In this document: positions 6,850-15,604 of the stretch, piece after piece
How the letters are laid out: every line of letters begins with the position of its first letter
How positions within the stretch are numbered: position 1 is the stretch's first letter
NCBI GenBank assembly: GCA_045613065.1
Contig: JAZLAH010000022.1
Coordinates: 1-57,604, forward strand
Source of the DNA: Fimenecus sp045613065
GTDB taxonomy: Bacteria; Bacillota; Clostridia; Oscillospirales; Acutalibacteraceae
Length of the DNA: 57,604 bases
Direction: 5' to 3'
Position numbers and translations under genes: made by a program
The notes under the pieces: generated by a model
What the model was told of the DNA's origin: nothing
Databases searched by the model: none
The model's input: the letters and a program-made list of their open reading frames with translations, nothing else

Positions 6850-7755
6850 ATGACAGATACATATTATTCCTTAAATGAATATTTAAACAACATATTCGGT
6901 TGCAAGGTGTATAAACTTGCATTGGATATGGGTTGCACCTGTCCGAATCGTGACGGTAACCTGGACACTCGTGGTTGCATATTTTGTCACAATGGTTCAT
7001 CGCATTTTGCAGAGAATGGTAAAGACATAAATGAACAGATTGAAAATGCAAAAAACAGAGTTAAGTCAAAAATAAAAACAGATAAGTTCATAGCATATTT
7101 TCAAAGTTTTACAAATACTTATGGTGATGTTAATTTCCTTGAAAAATGCTTTACAACAGCAATAAAACGAGATGATATTGTGGCTCTTTCAATAGGTACA
7201 CGACCTGATTGTCTTTCAGTTAAAATGCTTGATATCCTTGAAAAACTTAACAAAATCAAACCTGTGTGGATTGAATTGGGATTGCAGACATCAAATGAGA
7301 ATTCAGCAGAATACATACGTCGATGCTATAAAAATGATGTTTATGAAAATGCTGTAAATGAACTTAAAAAGAGAAACATTACAGTTGTTACGCATATAAT
7401 TATTGGATTACCGAATGAAAGTAAAGAAGAGGTTTTGAAATCCGTTGACTTTGTAGTAAATTCAGGTACAGATGGCATAAAACTTCAACTACTTCATATC
7501 TTAAGAGATACAGATTTATATGAGGATTACAAGAAAGGTTTTGTAAAGCCTTTGAGTATAGAAGAATATATGGATATTCTCTTTGATTGTATTGAGAGAA
7601 TACCTGAAAATATCGTAATTCACCGTATAACGGGTGATGCACCAAAAAGTCAACTTGTAGAACCACTCTGGAGTGGTGACAAGAAAAAAGTACTTAATAC
7701 AATTAACAGAGAAATGGAAAAAAGAAATATAATTCAAGGGAAGTGTTGTAAATGA
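6850..7755 (+). CDS. TIGR01212-family (YhcC-like) radical SAM protein
   Basis: A 301-residue radical S-adenosylmethionine protein. The cluster motif is the long-spaced form typical of the TIGR01212/YhcC family: Cys in CTCPNRDG, then GCIFC, where the last three cysteines should hold the [4Fe-4S] cluster. An Elp3-like SAM core follows, with ELGLQTSNE and IIIGLPNES motifs. The ATG at 6850 is chosen because ACGGTGA precedes it and it yields the conserved family N-terminus; an ATT-containing upstream extension covers a repeat and is not coding. The substrate is unknown; tRNA or protein modification has been suggested for the family. The stop overlaps the next start (ATGA), so the two are translationally coupled. 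Confidence 0.88.
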   Translation: MTDTYYSLNEYLNNIFGCKVYKLALDMGCTCPNRDGNLDTRGCIFCHNGSSHFAENGKDINEQIENAKNRVKSKIKTDKFIAYFQSFTNTYGDVNFLEKCFTTAIKRDDIVALSIGTRPDCLSVKMLDILEKLNKIKPVWIELGLQTSNENSAEYIRRCYKNDVYENAVNELKKRNITVVTHIIIGLPNESKEEVLKSVDFVVNSGTDGIKLQLLHILRDTDLYEDYKKGFVKPLSIEEYMDILFDCIERIPENIVIHRITGDAPKSQLVEPLWSGDKKKVLNTINREMEKRNIIQGKCCK

Positions 7756-8882
7756 GTTGGGAATTCAGTTTGCCTGTAAAAATCTATTTTGGTACAGATA
7801 AAATTCAGGAATTACCAAAGATTATTAACGAATACGGATATAAAAAAGGTGTTCTTGTCTGCTCAAATACTCTTAAAAAGAATGGTGTCGCAGACTCGAT
7901 TATAAAAAAATGTAATGGTACTATCGTTGCTGTGTTTTCAAATATCCGACCAAATCCAACAACAGATAATGTAAACGAATGTGTTAAGGTGCTTCGTGAA
8001 AATGATGCTGATTTTGCAGTTGCTCTTGGTGGTGGTTCACCTATGGATTGCTGTAAAGCAGCTTGTGCAATTGCAAAAGGTGATGACATTATTGAAAGCT
8101 ACCACACAGGTGGAAAACCAATCAATAAAGATGAGGTTATTCCAATGTTTGCAGTTGCTACAACAAGTGGTACAGGTAGTGAAATCACAAATATTTCAGT
8201 TCTTACTGATTTAAGCAAAAATGTAAAATCTACAATGAATGACCCTCTTATGTATCCAAAAGCAGCTATTGTTGACCCAAGACTGACATTAAGTGTGCCA
8301 CCTAAGGTTACTGCATCAACAGGTCTTGATGTGCTTAGTCACGCTCTTGAAAGTGTGTGGAGTGTTCTTCATCAGCCAATTTGTGAAAGCTGTTCAGTTC
8401 ACGCTACAAAACTTGTTTTTGAGTGGCTTTATAAAGCCTATTGTGAGCCTGATAATCTTCTTGCAAGAGAGAAAATGGCAGAGGCATCAATCGTTGCAGG
8501 TGTAGCATTCTCAAACCCAAGAACAGCAGGTAGTCACGCTTGTTCATTCCCACTTACAAATCTTTATGGTGTGCCTCATGGCGAAGCTTGTGCTATGACA
8601 CTTGATATCTTTACAAGATATAATGCAGAGGCTGAAGACGGCAGACTTAATAAGTTTGCACAGAATTGTGGTTTTGAAGATGCTTACGAAATGGCAGATG
8701 CTATTTCTGACCTTAAAAAGAAAATGGGAATGGCTTGTACTCTTACTGAAATTGGTGTTAAAACTGACGAGGAAATCGAAACTCTTACAAAAATGAGTAT
8801 GACACCACTTATGGAAAGGAATATGATTCCATTGTCATACGATGATATTAAAAACATGTATATTTCTATTAGAGGTGAATGA
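7752..8882 (+). CDS. Iron-containing alcohol dehydrogenase
   Basis: A 376-residue group III alcohol dehydrogenase. The NAD(P)-binding half has GGGSPMD (93-99) and TTSGTGSE; the helical half has the metal-ligand motifs DVLSHALES, SHACSF and GVPHGEACA, which supply the Asp and three His that bind Fe(II). Such enzymes interconvert short alcohols or diols and aldehydes in fermentation. The substrate cannot be told from the sequence. The start overlaps the radical SAM stop by four bases and the stop overlaps the next start in the same way, so it is a middle gene of a tight operon. Confidence 0.93.
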   Translation: MSWEFSLPVKIYFGTDKIQELPKIINEYGYKKGVLVCSNTLKKNGVADSIIKKCNGTIVAVFSNIRPNPTTDNVNECVKVLRENDADFAVALGGGSPMDCCKAACAIAKGDDIIESYHTGGKPINKDEVIPMFAVATTSGTGSEITNISVLTDLSKNVKSTMNDPLMYPKAAIVDPRLTLSVPPKVTASTGLDVLSHALESVWSVLHQPICESCSVHATKLVFEWLYKAYCEPDNLLAREKMAEASIVAGVAFSNPRTAGSHACSFPLTNLYGVPHGEACAMTLDIFTRYNAEAEDGRLNKFAQNCGFEDAYEMADAISDLKKKMGMACTLTEIGVKTDEEIETLTKMSMTPLMERNMIPLSYDDIKNMYISIRGE

Positions 8883-10321
8883 TTGTGGTTATTTTATTTA
8901 CAATTCTTGCTTTGATTTTGGTGCTTGTTGCAATTCTTGCAATAAATACAGTAAATGCAAAGAAAAAAGCAAGAACTTTAAGCGAATTCAAACCTTTTTA
9001 CAACGAAAAGGAAATTGAATATTATGTAAATCGTCTGCAGAAGATGATTCAGTGCAAAACGATTTCAGTAAATGATAGTTATGACGACACGGAATTTGCA
9101 AAACTTCGTGATGTTATGACAGAGTTGTTCCCAACAGTACATAAAACAGCTGAAAAACTCACATTTTCTGACGATTGCTGGATTTATAAAATTAAGGGTA
9201 AAGACGAAAGCAGAAATATTATGCTTATGTCTCATCACGATGTTGTGGATGTAAGTGGTGAATGGGAACACGGGGGATTTTCAGGTGAAATTGCTGACGG
9301 AAAAATCTGGGGCAGAGGAACAGTTGACACAAAAACTCCTTTGTTTGCGGAATTTTCTGCACTTGAAGAACTCCTTAACGAGGGATTTATTCCACCTTGT
9401 AACATCTGGATTGGTTCATCACACAATGAGGAAATCGGTGGTGACGGAATCCCTACTGCACTTAAATATTTTCAGGAGAATAACATTACTTTTGAAGTAA
9501 TTCTCGACGAAGGTGGAGCATTGATTGAACCACCACTTGGTGGAATGAAGTGCGATAAATGCGGAATGGTTGCAGTTCACGAAAAAGGAAGAATAAGTCT
9601 TATATGTACCGCAACTGCGGATAATGGTCACGCAAGTCTTACTGCAGGTGCAAAGGCAACACCTGTTGAGAGAATATCAGCATTCATAAATGAAATCACA
9701 ACAAATGACATCTTCATCCGTCGAATAAATCCTCAGGTTGAAGCAATGTTTAAGCACCTTGGACCTTATTGTGGTTTCCCTATGAATATGCTTTTTGCAA
9801 ATCTTTGGCTTTTCGCTGGAATTATCAAAAAAGTAATGCCAAAAATCAATGCTCAGGCAGGTGGGCTTATTGGTACAACTTGTACTTTCAACAACGTTGA
9901 AGGTAGCAGTGCTTCTAAAAAATGTACTGCAAAAGCATTTGTTCGACCTGTTGATGAAAAAGATTTTGAAGAAGATTTAAAGAAATTTGAACAAATTGCA
10001 AAAAAATATGATATAATAGTTGAAATGACAGAAGATAGCGAGTATCATAGTCCTGCAGATATGTCAAAACCACAGTTTGACTATACAATGAATTGTATTG
10101 GTGAAATTTTCCCTCAGTATTCTGCATCACCATTTATTCTGCCTGCAGGAACAGATGCAAGAACACTTACTGATGTGTGTGAATGTGTGTTGCGATTTGC
10201 ACCAATTAAGCTTTCAGCACAACAGTTAGGTTCAGTACACTCTGAAAATGAAAATATTGACGTGGACTCAGTTGCAAACTGCGTTGCGTTTTATAAACAC
10301 TTTGTTAAAAACTATAAATAA
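8879..10321 (+). CDS. M20 family metallopeptidase, membrane-anchored
   Basis: A 480-residue zinc peptidase of the M20/carboxypeptidase Ss1-PM20D1 type. An N-terminal hydrophobic helix (about 2-23) should tether it to the membrane. The metal and catalytic motifs follow in order: MSHHDVVDV (first His and Asp), WGRGTVDTK (bridging Asp), HNEEIGGDG (the Glu-Glu pair), LDEGG, and the C-terminal GTDAR and SVHSEN with the last His ligand. It likely trims peptides or hydrolyses N-acyl amino acids. The ATG overlaps the stop of the alcohol dehydrogenase gene. An SDR gene follows after 12 bp. Confidence 0.9.
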   Translation: MIVVILFTILALILVLVAILAINTVNAKKKARTLSEFKPFYNEKEIEYYVNRLQKMIQCKTISVNDSYDDTEFAKLRDVMTELFPTVHKTAEKLTFSDDCWIYKIKGKDESRNIMLMSHHDVVDVSGEWEHGGFSGEIADGKIWGRGTVDTKTPLFAEFSALEELLNEGFIPPCNIWIGSSHNEEIGGDGIPTALKYFQENNITFEVILDEGGALIEPPLGGMKCDKCGMVAVHEKGRISLICTATADNGHASLTAGAKATPVERISAFINEITTNDIFIRRINPQVEAMFKHLGPYCGFPMNMLFANLWLFAGIIKKVMPKINAQAGGLIGTTCTFNNVEGSSASKKCTAKAFVRPVDEKDFEEDLKKFEQIAKKYDIIVEMTEDSEYHSPADMSKPQFDYTMNCIGEIFPQYSASPFILPAGTDARTLTDVCECVLRFAPIKLSAQQLGSVHSENENIDVDSVANCVAFYKHFVKNYK

Positions 10322-10333
10322 GGAGAAAATATT

Positions 10334-11167
10334 ATGGGACAGAATTGGATTGACAACAAAACAGTCATTATTACAGGTGCTTCAGCAGGTATCGGTAAGG
10401 GCGTTACAGAAGCTTTACTTAAAAAGCATAACTGTAAGGTTATCGGTATTGCAAGAAGTAAGGAAAAGACAGAAAAATTCGTTGAAGAATTAGGTGAGTA
10501 TGCAAAGAATTTCTCATACAGACTCTTTGACGTTTCTGTTAAGGAAAATTGGTTTGAATTTGCAGAGTATCTTAAGGAAAATGACATTCATCCTGATGTT
10601 CTTATCAACAATGCAGGTATCTTGCCAAAGTTCAATAAAACACAGAATTACACAATCGAAGAAATCGAAAGCGTTATGAATATCAACTTCTATTCAGCAG
10701 TTTATTCAATCAAGGCATTGTTACCAATGATTCTTGAATCAAACACACCTGCAATCATCAACGTTGCCTCTTCAGCGGCTTTAATGGCTCTTGCAGGTAC
10801 TTCTACATATTCAGCAAGTAAAGCTGCTCTCAAGTCATTTACAGAGTCTTTAAGAGAAGATTTAAGAGGCAAGTGCTATGTGTCAGTTATCTGCCCAGGC
10901 TTTACAAAGACAGATATCTTCCGTAATCAGGGTTCAAACACAGCAAAAGGTGAAAAGATGATTAATGCTATCAGCACAGATTGTGACAAGATGGTTAATA
11001 TGATTGTGAAGGGCATCGAAAATAAGAGAGAGCTTATGATATTCGGCTTCGATGCAGAATTTATGAAGATTTTCGGCAGAATCACTCCTGTAACAGGTGG
11101 TCGTCTCTTCAGCTCAGTAATGAAGATGTCAAAGCTTCCATTATTCGACGCAGTATTTAAGGACTAA
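10334..11167 (+). CDS. Short-chain dehydrogenase/reductase (SDR)
   Basis: A 277-residue classical SDR. It shows the cofactor motif TGASAGIGKG near residue 14, NNAG, the catalytic Ser in NVASSAA and the YSASKAA Tyr-x3-Lys pair, with an NAD(P) Rossmann fold throughout. The C-terminal third (FGFDAEFMKIFGRI) is typical of the acyl-reductase-like DltE/YqjQ branch. The substrate is unknown. AAGGAG lies eight bases before the ATG. It is the last member of the coupled radical SAM-alcohol dehydrogenase-M20 run and is followed by a palindromic GTAGGGG-type repeat. Confidence 0.92.
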   Translation: MGQNWIDNKTVIITGASAGIGKGVTEALLKKHNCKVIGIARSKEKTEKFVEELGEYAKNFSYRLFDVSVKENWFEFAEYLKENDIHPDVLINNAGILPKFNKTQNYTIEEIESVMNINFYSAVYSIKALLPMILESNTPAIINVASSAALMALAGTSTYSASKAALKSFTESLREDLRGKCYVSVICPGFTKTDIFRNQGSNTAKGEKMINAISTDCDKMVNMIVKGIENKRELMIFGFDAEFMKIFGRITPVTGGRLFSSVMKMSKLPLFDAVFKD

Positions 11168-11175
11168 TAATTTAA

Positions 11176-11203
11176 TGTAGGGGACGTCGACTCGGCGTCC
11201 CGT
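11176..11203 (+). repeat. REP-like palindromic unit
   Basis: TGTAGGGGACG, a short loop, then CGTCCCG give a 6-bp GC-rich stem (GGGACG 11181-11186, CGTCCC 11196-11201) nine bases after the SDR stop. Its TGTAGGGG start matches the left half of the larger element at 27681-27797. It may also act as a weak transcription stop or mRNA stabiliser. Confidence 0.6.
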
Positions 11204-11240
11204 TGCTATTTATCCAAAAAACCTGAAACGAGGTCGTAAT

Positions 11241-12635
11241 ATGAAAAAACTTATTTCGTTAACTCTTGCAACAATTATGTTGTTCAGCTGTTGTGTAATT
11301 TCTTTTGCAGCAGAGGATGTTGATTACACAATAAATAACCCATACGAAACTGTGGATTTTGATAACTGGGACCAGTATAAAGCTGACTTGCATTGTCACA
11401 CAACTGCATCAGATGGTGATGAGGATATGAATGTGATGATTGAGGAGCATTATGCACAGGATTATGATGTGTTGGCACTGACTGACCACGGAATTGTTTC
11501 AAGAGGTTGGAAACAGGTAAACACAAGAAATTATTACAAAATAATGGGTGTTTTTGAAGGCAAGCAACAGGTGGTAACTCCTCTTACAGAAGAAAGATAC
11601 AATGAGATAACAACAGGCGTTGGCAGAAATGGCAGACCAATGATTGAAGTACCTTTTGGCAACGAACAGAATCCAACATCTCTTAACAACGCTCACGTAA
11701 ACAGTTGGTTTGCAGATTATGGTGACGGTGTCGTTGGTGGCACAAGTAACTATGAAGAGGTTGTAAAAAATGTTGAATCAGCAGGTGGACTCAGTGTAAT
11801 CAATCATCCTGGTGAATATACGAAAGCAAAAGAGGAAGAATGCCAGGCAGATGCTTACAACGAAGACGATATCTGGTATGGTTATGTTATAAACAAGTTC
11901 ACAAATATTCTTACAACTTATGAATCTTGTATCGGTATTGATATTAATTCAAAGAAAGATGGCAGAACAAAATACGATAGAAAACTCTGGGATATTTTGC
12001 TCCAGAAAGTTGTTCCAACAGGCAGAAATGTCTTTGCAATAGCAACAACTGATGCTCATCAGCTTGATAAGGTTGGTTGTGCATGGACAGATTTATGTAT
12101 GCCTGAAAACACTTCAGAAAATGTACAGACTTGTCTTAAGAACGGTGCATTCTTCGCTGTCAGCAGATATATTAAAAATGCAGAAGAGTTAGCACAATTC
12201 TCACATGAAACAGGCATCGATTGGGGTACAGAGTTTGAACAGGAAAATAGAGACGGCTCAATCCCTGCACCAAAGGTAACAAATGTTTCAGTTGATGAAA
12301 AAGAGGATAAAATCACTCTTAATGTTGACAATGCACTTACAGTTCATTGGATTGCAAATGGTGAAGTAATCGCAGTTGGTAACACAATTGACCTTGATGA
12401 TTATTCAGATAAAATTGGTTCATATGTAAGAGCAGAAGCTTTTGGTGAAAGTGGAGTTCTTTATACACAGGCTTTCACACTCCAGTATGATGGTGCAGCT
12501 ACAACTGAAAAAGAGATTTTCTTCGATTTCGGTAATATTCTCACATATGTAAAGTATGCACTTATTGAGATAGGAACATCAATCCCAGGAGGAAAGTTTG
12601 TTTATGAATTCCTCACAAAACAAATAACAGAATAA
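11241..12635 (+). CDS. Secreted PHP-domain metal-dependent phosphoesterase
   Basis: A 464-residue exported protein. A signal peptide (about 1-24, ending ISFA-A) is followed by a PHP domain: DLHCHTTASDG (about 50-60) holds the first His-x-His metal motif, ALTDHG the second, and NHPGE and TTDAHQ the later His and Asp ligands. PHP enzymes use two or three metal ions to hydrolyse phosphate esters. The C-terminal 120 residues form a beta-rich domain (about 350-425) and then an aromatic, helix-prone tail. Extracellular PHP proteins are common in gut Clostridia, but substrates are unknown. GAGG precedes the ATG by about 9 bases. Confidence 0.85.
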   Translation: MKKLISLTLATIMLFSCCVISFAAEDVDYTINNPYETVDFDNWDQYKADLHCHTTASDGDEDMNVMIEEHYAQDYDVLALTDHGIVSRGWKQVNTRNYYKIMGVFEGKQQVVTPLTEERYNEITTGVGRNGRPMIEVPFGNEQNPTSLNNAHVNSWFADYGDGVVGGTSNYEEVVKNVESAGGLSVINHPGEYTKAKEEECQADAYNEDDIWYGYVINKFTNILTTYESCIGIDINSKKDGRTKYDRKLWDILLQKVVPTGRNVFAIATTDAHQLDKVGCAWTDLCMPENTSENVQTCLKNGAFFAVSRYIKNAEELAQFSHETGIDWGTEFEQENRDGSIPAPKVTNVSVDEKEDKITLNVDNALTVHWIANGEVIAVGNTIDLDDYSDKIGSYVRAEAFGESGVLYTQAFTLQYDGAATTEKEIFFDFGNILTYVKYALIEIGTSIPGGKFVYEFLTKQITE

Positions 12636-12662
12636 AAAATAAAACATAAATAGTTGAAAATG

Positions 12663-12700
12663 AACGTCGTTGGCTTATTGCTTTCGACGTTTTTCTTTTA
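12663..12700 (+). terminator. Terminator of the PHP gene
   Basis: AACGTCG (12663-12669) pairs with CGACGTT (12685-12691), followed by a TTTTTCTTTT tail. Confidence 0.75.
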
Positions 12701-12729
12701 ATAAAAAAGGAGAGCGTTTTGCTCTCCTT
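12700..12729 (-). terminator. Terminator of the DUF1846 gene
   Basis: AAGGAGAGC (12707-12715), five-base loop, GCTCTCCTT (12721-12729) form a 9-bp stem. On the minus strand it is followed by a T6 run, five bases after the DUF1846 stop. Confidence 0.88.
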
Positions 12730-12733
12730 GATT

Positions 12734-14215
12734 TTAGTTATAATACAAATTGTCATTCTTCTTGTATGGCTCATAGGTTGCGTTTGTACCGATTTTACGA
12801 AGTGTTTCTTTATCAGTATCGGACAGCACAACTGTTGCGTGAACGTCGCATCCCTTTAATCCGTTGATAGCCTCAAGTGCTTGTTTTGCAAGTGGGTTCA
12901 TTGTTGCACAGATTGAAAGAGCAATAAGGATTTCGTCAGGATGAAGACTTGTGTCCATTTCGTGCATTTTCACCTTTAATGCCTTGATTGGCTCAAAGAC
13001 AGTAGGTGAGATAAGAAGAATTTCATCACCAATATTTGCAAGTGCTTTAAGTGCATTTAAAAGCATAGCAGACGATGAACTTAAAAGGTCAGATGCTTTA
13101 CCTGAAATAATTCTGCCGTCGTGAAGTTCAATTGCAGTAACAGGTGCATTTGTCTTTTCTGAAATATTAAGTGCAGTTGTAACAACAGGTCTGTCGTCTG
13201 TACTTATGTTCAACTGTTTCATAATAAGCTCAATTTTGTAAAGTTCACTTGAAACATTTTTGTTGTTCTTCTGCTGAACAAGGTAATTACAATGACGACG
13301 GAGAATTTCCTTTTTAGAAGCTCTTAAAACAACATCTTCATCGATAATACAGTTACCAGCCATATTAACACCCATATCAGTAGGTGACTTGTATGGTGAT
13401 TCACCATAAATCTTTTCAAAAATTGTGTTAAGAACAGGGAAATTCTCAACATCTCGGTTATAGTTTACTGTTGTAACACCATAAGCCTCAAGGTGGAATG
13501 GGTCAATCATATTAACATCATTAAGGTCGGCTGTTGCAGCCTCGTAAGCGAGGTTTACAGGGTGCTTAAGTGATAAGTTCCATATTGGGAATGTTTCAAA
13601 TTTTGCATAACCTGCTTTAATACCACGCTGATGCTCGTGATAAAGCTGTGAAAGACAAACTGCCATTTTACCACTACCAGGACCAGGAGCAGTAATAACA
13701 ACAAGAGGATGTGTAGTTTCGATGTAGTCATTCTTACCATATCCGTCTTCACTTACGATAAGTTGAACATCAAGAGGATAATTCTCAATAGGATAATGAC
13801 GATAAACATTTATGCCAAGATTCTGGAGTTTCTGTTCAAATGCAGTTACAGATGGTAAAGCAGAATACTGTGTAAGCACAACACCACCAACATAAAGACC
13901 GAATCCGTGGTAAATGTCGATAAGACGAAGAACGTCAAGGTCATAAGTAATACCAAGGTCACTACGAATTTTATTCTTTTCAATATCTTTTGCACAGATA
14001 GCGATAATGATTTCAGCATCTTCTTTAAGCTGAAGAAGCATCTTCATTTTACTGTCAGGTTTAAAACCTGGAAGAACTCTTGCAGCATGGTAGTCGTCAA
14101 AAATCTTACCACCGAATTCAAGGTAGAGTTTTCCACCGAATTTGCTGATTCTATCCTTAATATGTTCCGACTGCATACGGAGATATTTATTATTGTCAAA
14201 TCCTAACTTACGCAT
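12734..14215 (-). CDS. DUF1846 domain-containing protein
   Basis: A 493-residue cytoplasmic protein that matches the full-length DUF1846 family of Firmicutes and Actinobacteria. Its N-terminus MRKLGFDNNKYLRMQSEHI, the FGGKLYLEFGGK segment and the TAPGPGSGKMAVCLSQLYHE segment (about 180-200), which looks like a nucleotide-binding P-loop variant, are characteristic. Structures place the family near nucleotide-binding folds, but no reaction is firmly established. The ATG at 14215 has a GGTGTG site. It is the second gene of an operon behind the AI-2E family permease, 32 bp away, and has a clear terminator. Confidence 0.93.
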   Translation of the reverse strand: MRKLGFDNNKYLRMQSEHIKDRISKFGGKLYLEFGGKIFDDYHAARVLPGFKPDSKMKMLLQLKEDAEIIIAICAKDIEKNKIRSDLGITYDLDVLRLIDIYHGFGLYVGGVVLTQYSALPSVTAFEQKLQNLGINVYRHYPIENYPLDVQLIVSEDGYGKNDYIETTHPLVVITAPGPGSGKMAVCLSQLYHEHQRGIKAGYAKFETFPIWNLSLKHPVNLAYEAATADLNDVNMIDPFHLEAYGVTTVNYNRDVENFPVLNTIFEKIYGESPYKSPTDMGVNMAGNCIIDEDVVLRASKKEILRRHCNYLVQQKNNKNVSSELYKIELIMKQLNISTDDRPVVTTALNISEKTNAPVTAIELHDGRIISGKASDLLSSSSAMLLNALKALANIGDEILLISPTVFEPIKALKVKMHEMDTSLHPDEILIALSICATMNPLAKQALEAINGLKGCDVHATVVLSDTDKETLRKIGTNATYEPYKKNDNLYYN

Positions 14216-14247
14216 AATTCACACCTACATAATTTTATACATTAACA

Positions 14248-15429
14248 TTAATTTTTATTTTCTTCTATGATTTCAACTGATTCAATAACAGGCTGATTTC
14301 TACTGTTGAGCCAAGCGACAACAAGTGCATAAACTGCCGAAGCAATAGGCACACCTAAAAGGATTCCTAAAATTCCACCTAAATTGCCACCAATGATTAC
14401 AGCAAGGAGAACGAGTATTCCAGGAAGACCAACTGATTTACCGACGATTTTCGGATAGATAAAGTTGTTGTCAATAGCCTGAAGAATCAGAACGAATATA
14501 AGGAAAAGCAAAGCCTTTAAAGGACTTTCCATAAATATTATGAAACAACCGATAAATTCTCCGATAAGTGGACCGATAACAGGGATAAGTGCTGTGATTC
14601 CGATTATGACGGATATTACAGCAGCATTTGGAAAACGGAAAATACTCATTCCTATAAAGCAAAGAACAGCAAGGATAAATGCATCTGTAACTTGTCCTGT
14701 AATAAAATTTGCAAATGAGCCTGATGCAACTGAAAAAATTTCAAGAGTTTTTTCGTAAACCTTTTCAGGAAGCACATTTTTTAGAATTCTGTTTGTAAAG
14801 TTACCGATTTTTTCTTTTTCAGCAAGAATGTAAATAGCAACGATAAATCCGACAGCAACATTGGCAACTCCTGATAAAACAGAGGAGGTAACACCCATTG
14901 TTGTACTTAAAATATCACTTGCACCATCAAATGTGAAAAGCTTTTCAGCCATAGTAGTAATTGTGTTAATATCAAACTTCGGATTGTGAAGAATTTCAGT
15001 GCTGATGTCAAGTCCGAAACGGAGTACCATATCGTCAACCCATGTTACAAAAGTCTGATAATATGCAGGCACTCTCTCGATAATCAGCAAAACGGAATTG
15101 TGAAGCTGTGGAATAATGATAAACATCAAAAGCACGATAAATCCCAGTGTAAGAATAACAGTAGATGTAAGACTCAACGGTCTTAACATTTTATTTGCTA
15201 CTTTGTTTTTACTGTTTTTAATTCCCTTGAACACCTTGTTTTCAAGCACATTCATAGGAATATTAAGAATAAATGCAAGGCAAAAGCCGATAATTGTGGA
15301 CGCAAAGACAGCCAGAGCACTTTTGAAAAAAGTTGCAACTGACGACAAATTCTGTGAAAGAGTAAAGAGAATAACTGTGAAAGTTATAATCCCGAGAATT
15401 TTTTTAATATTTTTCTTTGATAAGTCCAT
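14248..15429 (-). CDS. AI-2E family transporter (PerM/YtvI-like permease)
   Basis: A 393-residue polytopic membrane protein with roughly eight hydrophobic segments, a central extracytoplasmic loop region (about 100-190) and the family signature near the C-terminus: GPLIGEFIGCFI, then DNNFIYPKIVGKSVGLPGILVLLAVIIGG split across two helices. Members export small molecules such as AI-2 or act in sodium/proton exchange; the substrate here is unknown. GAGGAAG precedes the ATG. DUF1846 follows 32 bp downstream in the same transcript. Confidence 0.92.
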   Translation of the reverse strand: MDLSKKNIKKILGIITFTVILFTLSQNLSSVATFFKSALAVFASTIIGFCLAFILNIPMNVLENKVFKGIKNSKNKVANKMLRPLSLTSTVILTLGFIVLLMFIIIPQLHNSVLLIIERVPAYYQTFVTWVDDMVLRFGLDISTEILHNPKFDINTITTMAEKLFTFDGASDILSTTMGVTSSVLSGVANVAVGFIVAIYILAEKEKIGNFTNRILKNVLPEKVYEKTLEIFSVASGSFANFITGQVTDAFILAVLCFIGMSIFRFPNAAVISVIIGITALIPVIGPLIGEFIGCFIIFMESPLKALLFLIFVLILQAIDNNFIYPKIVGKSVGLPGILVLLAVIIGGNLGGILGILLGVPIASAVYALVVAWLNSRNQPVIESVEIIEENKN

Positions 15430-15468
15430 TTTTCTTCCTCATTTAATATTATTAAACATATAACAAAC

Positions 15469-15497
15469 ATTATATATGAAATCGTGGTTAAAAGCAA
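15469..15497 (-). promoter_or_regulatory. Promoter of the AI-2E permease-DUF1846 operon
   Basis: On the minus strand TTGCTT (15497-15492) and TATAAT (15474-15469) are spaced by 17 bp. Confidence 0.65.
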
Positions 15498-15550
15498 TAC
15501 GACAAAGACAAATCCGAAGTAAAATTTATAGACCATTTTATGTTCAAATT

Positions 15551-15586
15551 ACATAAAAAAGGCTGTCCGATAACTTACAGACAGCC
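15551..15586 (-). terminator. Terminator of the ketopantoate reductase-like gene
   Basis: GGCTGTC (15561-15567) and GACAGCC (15580-15586) form the core stem; the minus strand continues into a T6 run. Confidence 0.85.
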
Positions 15587-15604
15587 AAAAATTTAATTAA
15601 TAGA

